From Gloeotrichia echinulata CP02 (GTDB lineage: Bacteria; Cyanobacteriota; Cyanobacteriia; Cyanobacteriales; Nostocaceae), in assembly GCA_038087035.1 (NCBI GenBank), contig CP051187.1:2423001-2487000 (forward strand): 64,000 bases of DNA, written 5' to 3'. Position 1 is the stretch's first letter. Every line of letters begins with the position of its first letter. The notes beneath the pieces are model-generated. The model worked only from the letters and a program-made list of their open reading frames with translations, did no database searches and had not been told where the DNA came from. Positions 57,935 to 64,000 of the stretch are shown here, in pieces. The position numbers were made by a program, and so were the translations under genes.

Positions 57935-59005
57935 CTATTTCCTTTCTGGATGTCCCGTTTCCTCTGGTGAATGAGTACCCATCTGGTTAATAGCAGCAAT
58001 CATTTGGTACAACCGCCCCAAATCTCGTTGATTGAAGTACAAAACCAGGCGGGGTAGTCCAATTGTTTCATCTTGCCCTTCTTGAGGCAATGCCTGACTT
58101 TTTTCAATTGTTCCTTTCACAAGGATGTCGCTGAATTCAGCATTGAGTTGTTCTAATTCTGACTCGGATAAATCTGTCGTTAGGCGGATGACTAACTGAT
58201 TACCTACATAGCGACTGGAGTGATAAACTTGGTAAAAACGGGTAATGGCATTGCAAGCTATTTCCAGGTTGTCTGTCACTGTATAAAGGCTGGGGTCTTC
58301 GGGACTGACAAGACCTTTTTGTACTAGTTGCTGATCAATATATTCGCTCCAAGACCGCCAGTAATCGCCACCAGGCGGGTCGATTAATACCACAGGTACG
58401 GGACCAAATTTCCCGTTCTGGCTTAAGGTCATGCACTCAAAAGCTTCGTCTTGGGTACCAAAGCCACCTGGAAACAAAGCGACAGCATCACTTTCTTTAA
58501 GCAGAAATAACTTGCGGGTGAAGAAATACTTAAAGTGAATCAGCTTGGGATCGCCTTCAATAAACGGGTTCGCTTGTTGCTCAAATGGTAACTGAATATT
58601 CAAACCAAAGGAATTTTCTCGTCCCGCACCTTCGTGACCCGCCTGCATAATCCCGCCACCACCGCCTGTGATGACCATGAAGCCCAATTGAGAAATAGCG
58701 CGACCAAACTCCACTGCCATATGGTACTCTGAGGTTTCTGGAGCTAGCCGAGCCGAACCAAAAATGGTGACTTTGCGGACGTGTCGGTAGTCATAAAACA
58801 ACTCAAAACCCCGCTCCATGTCTGCTAAAGCAGCCGATAATATTTTCCAATCAAGACGCTCGATTTCAGTATCAGCTAGACGCACTATGGTAGCAAGTGC
58901 TTGCATGATTAACTGCCGATGTTTTAACGTCGGTAAGCGATCAATTAATTCAGCGATATCCGCTTGAAGAGACTCTAATGTTTCAAACGACACAGATGAG
59001 ACCAT
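57935..59005 (-). CDS. LOG-family protein (Rossmann-fold nucleotide binding)
   Basis: 356 residues from ATG 59005 ('MVSSVSFETLESLQADIAEL'); TTG 59020 is an alternative. The LOG signatures are 'GGGGGIMQAGHEGAG' and 'ALFPGGFGTQDEAFE'. Short LOG proteins release cytokinins from nucleotides; this longer form, with ~90 extra N-terminal and ~80 C-terminal residues, is common in cyanobacteria and its substrate is unknown. Confidence 0.88.
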   Translation of the reverse strand: MVSSVSFETLESLQADIAELIDRLPTLKHRQLIMQALATIVRLADTEIERLDWKILSAALADMERGFELFYDYRHVRKVTIFGSARLAPETSEYHMAVEFGRAISQLGFMVITGGGGGIMQAGHEGAGRENSFGLNIQLPFEQQANPFIEGDPKLIHFKYFFTRKLFLLKESDAVALFPGGFGTQDEAFECMTLSQNGKFGPVPVVLIDPPGGDYWRSWSEYIDQQLVQKGLVSPEDPSLYTVTDNLEIACNAITRFYQVYHSSRYVGNQLVIRLTTDLSESELEQLNAEFSDILVKGTIEKSQALPQEGQDETIGLPRLVLYFNQRDLGRLYQMIAAINQMGTHSPEETGHPERK

Positions 59006-59547
59006 GAGAACTTTTGCCAAAATGGCATTAAATTTTACTGTTGCGTATCAGTGGTTAGTTGTCATCGAAGGATTACAGCAGGGAACAAAGAAGTTGAAAG
59101 TCTCTTGGTATATGGCTTTGTTCTTCAAATTTGTATCTCATTTACCTGCAATTTGCTGTATATAAATTATAACTCAAGCTGAGGATCATACTTTTTCATA
59201 AAGATTAAGTAGTTCAGCGCAAATAAACCTCTCTCCTACAAGGAAAAAGGCTATCAATTATGCGTATTGCTTCTGAGGAAATGGTGCTGGGGGATGAAAT
59301 TAGGCATTGCTTTTTGGACATATAGCAATTGCCAAGGTGGTTAGGACATTCTAAATTACTCAAACCCTTGATGTCATTCCCGGATTCCCCTAGCCCCTAG
59401 TCCAAGGGACTCTAGTCCTTAGCTATGCCTTGAAAAGTAAGGTTTTATTGAGGCGCGAGGTTTCGCGCCTCTCAAACTTGTTTACAAATATTTACCTAAA
59501 ACTAGACCAAATGGGCTACTCAAAAGCATTTAATTGCGGATTGAGTT
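59006..59547. other. Gap holding the trxA-side terminator
   Basis: 542 bp between trxA and the LOG gene, both on the minus strand. A hairpin at 59450-59471 (gaggcgcg / cgcgcctc), ~75 bp after the trxA stop, may end the trxA transcript. Nothing else was recognised; the LOG promoter should be near 59010-59200. Confidence 0.5.
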
Positions 59548-59871
59548 TTAAAGATACTTTTCCAAAGTGTTAGCTAATGTAGTTTTAGGCACGGCACCGA
59601 CAACCATATCAACTTTTTGCCCATCTTTAAAAATCATTAATGTGGGAATACTGCGGATACCGTACTGACTGGCGACATTAGGATTCTCATCAGTATTCAC
59701 TTTAACAACCTTTAATTGATCACCGTACTGAGTGGCTATTTCGTCTACCACAGGTGCTACCATTCGGCATGGACCGCACCAGGGCGCCCAAAAATCAACT
59801 AAAACGGGTACTTCGCTGTCGAGTACTTCCTGCTTAAACGTGGAATCCGTAACTTGTTCGGCTGCTGACAT
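59548..59871 (-). CDS. trxA: Thioredoxin (TrxA)
   Basis: 107 residues, m-type thioredoxin with the redox site 'WCGPC' (31-35), cis-Pro in 'SIPTLMIF' and the usual 'VDFWAPWCGPCRM' context. Reduces disulfides of Calvin-cycle and other enzymes. guaB3 lies upstream on the same strand, a frequent neighbour in cyanobacteria as I recall. Confidence 0.96.
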   Translation of the reverse strand: MSAAEQVTDSTFKQEVLDSEVPVLVDFWAPWCGPCRMVAPVVDEIATQYGDQLKVVKVNTDENPNVASQYGIRSIPTLMIFKDGQKVDMVVGAVPKTTLANTLEKYL

Positions 59872-59885
59872 GCCTAAAAACCTTT

Positions 59886-60015
59886 GCCAATTATATTTCT
59901 GGGTTTCGTAAAAATTCTACCATAGCGAAAACTACAGCTTAGAATTTACATACTCTGCCAATTGTATTTCTGGGTTTCGTAAAAATTCTACCATAGCAGA
60001 AACTACAGCTTAGAA
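59886..60015 (-). repeat. 71-bp tandem duplication in the trxA upstream region
   Basis: Two ~59-bp units starting at 59886 and 59957 ('tttctgggtttcgtaaaaat' and following 'tctaccatag' in both), with three substitutions. Copy one ends 59943, copy two 60015. On the gene strand each unit contains 'gctatggtagaat', a possible -10 region, so the trxA promoter itself may be doubled. Confidence 0.7.
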
Positions 60016-60156
60016 ATAAACATAAGGAACCGCCCGAACAGTAGTCCGGGCGGAGTGTGGTGTGAGGAGTGAACGGAAACATGCGTCTCCGCTATCTCTA
60101 TTGTAGGTGAGATATAGGATTTTTCCAGAAATTGTTTAAGAGTCTGGAAAAATTTA

Positions 60157-60453
60157 TTTAAGGATTGGGGATTGGGGATTGGGGATTGGGGATTGGGGAT
60201 TGGGGATTGGGGATTGGAGATTGGGGATTGGGGATTGGGGATTGGAGATTGGGGATTGGGGATTGGGGATTGGGGATTGGGGATTGGGTCAATCAATAAA
60301 CTTTGTTTGCAGTCCTGACTCTTGACTCTTGACTCTTGACTCTTGACTCCTGACTCCTGACTCTTGACTCTTGACTCTTGACTCTTGACTCTTGACTCTT
60401 GACTCTTGACTCTTGACTCTTGACTCTTGACTCTTGACTCTTGACTCTTGACT
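60157..60453. repeat. Two long heptamer arrays (GGGGATT, GACTCTT)
   Basis: 60161-60287 is ~18 units of 'ggggatt' (a few 'ggagatt'); 60314-60453 is ~20 units of 'gactctt' with two 'gactcct'. A minus-strand frame translating them as 'NPQSPIP' repeats is an artefact. Confidence 0.93.
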
Positions 60454-60484
60454 CCTAATCCCCAGTCCCCAGTCTCCAGTCCCC

Positions 60485-61648
60485 TTACTTACCCATACCT
60501 AATTGTTGAGCTTTTTGGTACACTTTACCCTCAGTTAAAAGGGAAGGAGCAATCACTACTTCAACTTGCTGCATTTCTTTAATGTTTTTAGCTCCCAAGG
60601 TGCCCATGCTAGTCTTTAAGGCTCCCAACAGATTATGAGTACCGTCATCGAGTGCGGCAGGTCCGATGAGTATTTGTTCTAGTGTACCAGTGGTGGCGAC
60701 GCGGATGCGGGTGCCACGGGGCAATAGAGGGCTGGGAGTTGCCATTCCCCAATGATATCCCCTTCCTGGTGCTTCGGCGGCTCTGGCAAAGGGAGAACCT
60801 ATCATCACGCCATCGGCACCGCAGGCTATGCACTTACAGATGTCGCCGCCAGTGATTAAACCGCCATCGGCTATCACTGGGATATAAATACCAGTTTCCT
60901 GATAATAATCGTCTCTGGCGGCGGCACAGTCGGCGATCGCTGTTGCTTGGGGTACACCCACTCCCAATACCCCACGGGATGTACAAGCAGCCCCAGGACC
61001 AATTCCTACTAGTACCGCAGCGGCGCCAGCTTTCAACAAATTCAAGGTGACTTCATATGTCACGCAATTCCCCAATACCACGGGAATGGGCATGGAACGG
61101 CAAAATTCTGCTAAATTTAGTGGTACTAAAGATTCTGGTGACAAGTGTGCCGTAGAAACTACGGTAGCTTGGATAAAAAATAAATCAGCCCCTGCTTCGG
61201 CGACGGCTTTACCGTATTTGCTTGCTCCTGCTGGGGTCGCACTGACCGCCGCAATCCCACCTTGTTGTTTAATTTCCTGAATACGTTGGCTAATTAATTC
61301 GGGTTTTATTGGTTCGGCATAGAGTTCCTGCATCAGGCTGACAAATTCATCTTTTCCCACTGCAGCGATCCGATCTAAAATCGGATCTGGGTTAACATAG
61401 CGAGTCTGGATACCCTCTAAATTGAGGACTCCTAATGCGCCTAACTGCGACAAGCGCACAGCCATTCGCACATCGACTACCCCATCCATTGCACTGGCAA
61501 TTATGGGGATTTCTCGCTCAATATTACCGATGCGCCACTTAGTATCGGCTAAACTCGGATCGAGTGTTCTGTTACCGGGGACTAAGGCAATTTCATCAAT
61601 TCCGTAGGCTCTACGAGCTGTTTTTCCCCGCCCAAGTTGAATGTCCAC
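60485..61648 (-). CDS. guaB3: IMP dehydrogenase-family protein GuaB3
   Basis: 387 residues. An IMPDH barrel without CBS domains: 'IPIIASAMDGVVDVRMAVRL', the catalytic loop 'GIGPGAACTSRGVLG' with Cys222, and 'PVIADGGLITGGDICK'. The C-terminal segment 'LGALKTSMGTLGAKNIKEM' matches the GuaB3 group of cyanobacteria and actinobacteria. It should oxidise IMP to XMP in guanine nucleotide synthesis. ATG 61648. Confidence 0.92.
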   Translation of the reverse strand: MDIQLGRGKTARRAYGIDEIALVPGNRTLDPSLADTKWRIGNIEREIPIIASAMDGVVDVRMAVRLSQLGALGVLNLEGIQTRYVNPDPILDRIAAVGKDEFVSLMQELYAEPIKPELISQRIQEIKQQGGIAAVSATPAGASKYGKAVAEAGADLFFIQATVVSTAHLSPESLVPLNLAEFCRSMPIPVVLGNCVTYEVTLNLLKAGAAAVLVGIGPGAACTSRGVLGVGVPQATAIADCAAARDDYYQETGIYIPVIADGGLITGGDICKCIACGADGVMIGSPFARAAEAPGRGYHWGMATPSPLLPRGTRIRVATTGTLEQILIGPAALDDGTHNLLGALKTSMGTLGAKNIKEMQQVEVVIAPSLLTEGKVYQKAQQLGMGK

Positions 61649-61747
61649 GCTTAACTTTTCTCAATTCTGTTTAAGCTAGGGTATCAAATTGTGGGGGGAC
61701 TTGGAGCGGTTTTTTTTATGAACCATAATCGTGTTGACCCTCCGAAT

Positions 61748-62241
61748 TTTAGCTTAACCCGGCAGAAGCCCCACACCATACCCGAAGTTGGTGTGGGATG
61801 AATGACGGGATAAAAACGAGACCCCCTCTAATTGTTTTTTACCGCAGGTAAAACAGATTAGAGGGCAGTTGAGTTTTTATCAATATCTTGAGATAGGTAA
61901 TCACTTCTTGGTAGAATATATCAGTGACGACAAAGCCTAAAATGCTGGTCTAACATAGTACCTTCTCCCAAAGGGAGAGGCTGCGCCAAGAAAACTGAAA
62001 ATATGGGGTTTTATAGGGAAATGCAACCGTGTATGCGTTGTTGCCTCCTGTAAGTAAAATTTTCAAGGAAACTAGGTTGAACTTGGAATTTTTTTAAGAC
62101 CAAGAGTGGGGCAGGGCACGTACCTCACTATAAAATGCTGTGGTGGGAAAAATGGAGTACCACTAAAGAAGTTCCTGATATCCTTAACAGGACTCGGAAG
62201 CCTACACCACATTGCTTGCAATTGGTGTAGGAGTGTCACAT
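61748..62241 (+). mobile_element. ~490-bp non-coding element, copy 2 (IS605-like ends)
   Basis: Inverted copy of 33531-34021. Left end hairpin 'cccacacca...tggtgtggg' followed by 'gatgaatgac'; right end hairpin 'cctacacca...tggtgtagg' followed by AGTGTCA (62233-62239). It contains a 25-bp SDR-like insert at 61961-61985 ('ccttctcccaaagggagagg') absent from copy 1, and lacks copy 1's SDR. Its 42-bp inner hairpin (61824-61865) has the same plus-strand orientation as in copy 1, that is, it is flipped within the element. The rest of 61649-62388 holds SDRs and no gene. Confidence 0.75.
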
Positions 62242-62388
62242 ACTTCTCTACGTTCCCTACGGGACGCTACGCGTAAAGCGCAGGTAGGCCGCAGGCTTTA
62301 CGCTGCGAAGAAAGCAAATCTAAAATCCAAAATTGGTTGACTGTCAACGATGAATATGTGTTTTAACTTAACCAATTTCTGTATTATG

Positions 62389-64000
62389 CTAAGTCAGGGT
62401 TCCTGTTGGTGGGTTAGCTTGAGAAATCACGTTTGATGTGTCAGTTATTACTGGGTTATTACCTCGGACTACTTGACTGATTTGACCAATTAATTCTCCT
62501 AATTTGCCTTCTTCGAGTAGGGTATTAATCAGGGAAAGTCCACTGGTGGATAGAAGCAGTTTATTGATATCTTGTCCACCATTGCTACCATTTGTTCCCG
62601 GAAATGAGTAAATTCGCGTTTCGCCTAAAACTCCTGGTTGGGGGGCTAAAGCGGTGACGATTTCTGGCAGTTTATCTACTAATTCTGGCCAAATATTGGT
62701 GATAATTTTTGCAGTTAGGTTGGCATTACTGATAGTGTTTTCGGCGGCAATTTTCGCTTGAATACCTGCGGCTTCGGCTAAATCTTGATCTCGTTTAGCT
62801 TCGGCGAGGATGCGAATGGCTTCGGCTTCGAGTTCTGCGGCTTGTTGGGCAATTTCTGCTTGACGGCGACGGCGGAAAGCATCGATTTCGACGACGTTGC
62901 GATCGCTAATACTGCGTTCTTGGGCTTCTCTTTCTGCAGCAATTAACGATAAGCGTTTGGTACGTTCGGCTTTTTCTACTTCACCAGCTGTGCGGACTGA
63001 TTCTTCGGCTTTGGCTTGTTCGGCTTGGGCGAGAAAACTTTCGCGTTTTTTGTTGGATATCGCAATGGCTACGTCTTCTTGCGCTAATCTTGCTAGTCTT
63101 TCTGATTCGACTATCTGCACTTGCGCTTGCAGTTTACCCGATTCTACAGTTTGTTGGCGGGTAATTTCGGCTATTTCCGCTTCTTGTTTTTGCAGTGCTT
63201 GGGCTACCTTTAACAGTTTATTTCTCTCTTCTAAAGCAATATCTGCTTCAATTTGGCTTTGCTGTACTGCTAGTTTTCTCTCGACTATCTGCACTTGCGC
63301 TTGCAGTTTACCCGATTCTACAGTTTGTTGGCGGGTAATTTCGGCTATTTCCGCTTCTTGTTTTTGCAGTGCTTGGGCTACTTTTAAAACTTTATTTCTC
63401 TCTTCTAAAGCAATATCTGCTTCAATTTGGCTTTGTTGTACTGCTAGTTTTTTGCGGATTTCTTCTTCTTCAACGGCTTTTTCTTGCAAGATTTTGGTAC
63501 GGCGTACTGTTGCGGCTTCTCGATCTTTCGATTCTTGAATTTCTCGTTCTCGCTGCGCTTTTAATGCTTCAACTTGCAATTTTTGCTCTAGTTTAGCACT
63601 TTCTTGTTCTTGGGTAATTTGTAGCGATCGCTTTTGAGCATCTAGTTCTTTTTGCTCAATTGCCACTTGGGTTGCTAACTCAACTTCTCGCTTTTGTTGA
63701 ATGGAACGCTGAATAATTTCTGTCCGCAATCTCACACCTTGAGCATCAAAGAAATTCTCTGGATCATAAGTGAGACTTTCTAATATTTCGGAAATGGCAA
63801 TGTTATTGAGAGTTAATCCTACCTTCTTCAAATCTGGTTCAACTAGATTCAATACTTCTTGAGCAAACCCTAATTTATCAGAATCAATCTCTGCTAAATC
63901 CTTCGTTTTTGCTGCCGCACGAATAGCATCATCTGCTCGTTTATCTAAAGCATTTTTAATATCTTCTGGTGTGATTTTGCCATTTTGCGATAGTCTAGCG
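62389..64000 (-). CDS. Flotillin-like SPFH protein, N-terminus outside window
   Basis: The frame is open through base 64000, so the start lies beyond the window; the TTG at 63852 is internal. About 537 residues are visible: the end of the SPFH/band-7 domain ('KKVGLTLNNIAISEILESL', 'FFDAQGVRLRTEIIQRSI'), then a long charged coiled coil and a C-terminal part ending 'ISQANPPTGTLT'. Flotillins scaffold membrane microdomains. A 58-residue segment ('KLAVQQSQIEADIALEERNK' to 'QVQIVE') is directly repeated, with 174-bp DNA units nearly identical, so the coiled coil has been lengthened recently. Confidence 0.88.
   Translation of the reverse strand, partial: ARLSQNGKITPEDIKNALDKRADDAIRAAAKTKDLAEIDSDKLGFAQEVLNLVEPDLKKVGLTLNNIAISEILESLTYDPENFFDAQGVRLRTEIIQRSIQQKREVELATQVAIEQKELDAQKRSLQITQEQESAKLEQKLQVEALKAQREREIQESKDREAATVRRTKILQEKAVEEEEIRKKLAVQQSQIEADIALEERNKVLKVAQALQKQEAEIAEITRQQTVESGKLQAQVQIVERKLAVQQSQIEADIALEERNKLLKVAQALQKQEAEIAEITRQQTVESGKLQAQVQIVESERLARLAQEDVAIAISNKKRESFLAQAEQAKAEESVRTAGEVEKAERTKRLSLIAAEREAQERSISDRNVVEIDAFRRRRQAEIAQQAAELEAEAIRILAEAKRDQDLAEAAGIQAKIAAENTISNANLTAKIITNIWPELVDKLPEIVTALAPQPGVLGETRIYSFPGTNGSNGGQDINKLLLSTSGLSLINTLLEEGKLGELIGQISQVVRGNNPVITDTSNVISQANPPTGTLT

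Noticed and set aside
60003..60296. 97-codon frame with 'NPQSPIP' repeats
   Set aside because: Product of the ggggatt array; the remainder runs into the trxA upstream region and is not protein-like.

Overview
The window looks like chromosomal DNA of a filamentous, probably planktonic, heterocyst-type cyanobacterium (order Nostocales; Anabaena, Dolichospermum or Nostoc relatives). The evidence is a full gas-vesicle (gvp) cluster, genes for phylloquinone and tocopherol, many GCGATCGC octamers, arrays of 7-bp tandem repeats, 20-30 bp small dispersed repeats (SDRs, 'gacgctacgcgaa' type) and low GC. I cannot name the species.

Layout. 1-4.4 kb: tail of a HopA1-like protein, then phylloquinone genes (DHNA-CoA thioesterase, menA, menF). 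4.7-7.5 kb: bestrophin-like channel, proA and a small conserved protein. 7.7-15.6 kb: gas-vesicle cluster with five tandem gvpA copies (one frameshifted), gvpC, N, J, K, F, G, V (opposite strand) and a second F/L protein. A 312-bp MITE with a 9-bp target duplication sits just upstream. Two unusual ATPase genes follow in the same direction: a tandem ArsA/Get3-like protein and a Cdc48-like double AAA+ protein. 20.1-22.7 kb: partner-switching module (STAS antagonist, response-regulator PP2C phosphatase, RsbW-like kinase).

23.2-28.3 kb is a scar. A hybrid histidine kinase and an aldehyde dehydrogenase, facing away from each other, both lack their 5' ends, and an ISL3-type element with a nonsense-mutated transposase lies between them. 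28.4-30.6 kb: a two-gene DUF262 + HEPN operon, a candidate defence or toxin system. 31-32.7 kb: duplicated metallophosphoesterases. 33.5-34.0 kb and 61.7-62.2 kb hold two inverted copies of a ~490-bp non-coding element whose ends resemble the two tnpB transposons in this window.

34.1-37.7 kb: tocopherol cyclase, tRNA-Arg(CCU), a tnpB element, a YdcF-like protein and a DUF2288 protein. 37.8-45.8 kb: AI-2E-type permease, then a lipid-synthesis run on the minus strand (plsX, fabH, fabD, later plsC), interrupted by a PIN toxin pair, a PspA-like protein and a PstS-like protein. 46.4-51.5 kb: pepA, an alpha/beta hydrolase, a second tnpB element carrying three in-frame SDR insertions plus a divergent RHH gene, and a decayed acyltransferase. 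52-64 kb: metG, a LabA-like NYN protein, lptC-like, dacB, a LOG-family protein, trxA, guaB3 and the C-terminal part of a flotillin that runs off the window.

Most genes are housekeeping. The unusual content is the gvp cluster with its ATPases, the DUF262-HEPN pair, and the large number of small mobile and repeated sequences that have reshaped coding regions. All calls come from reading the sequence; no database search was run.
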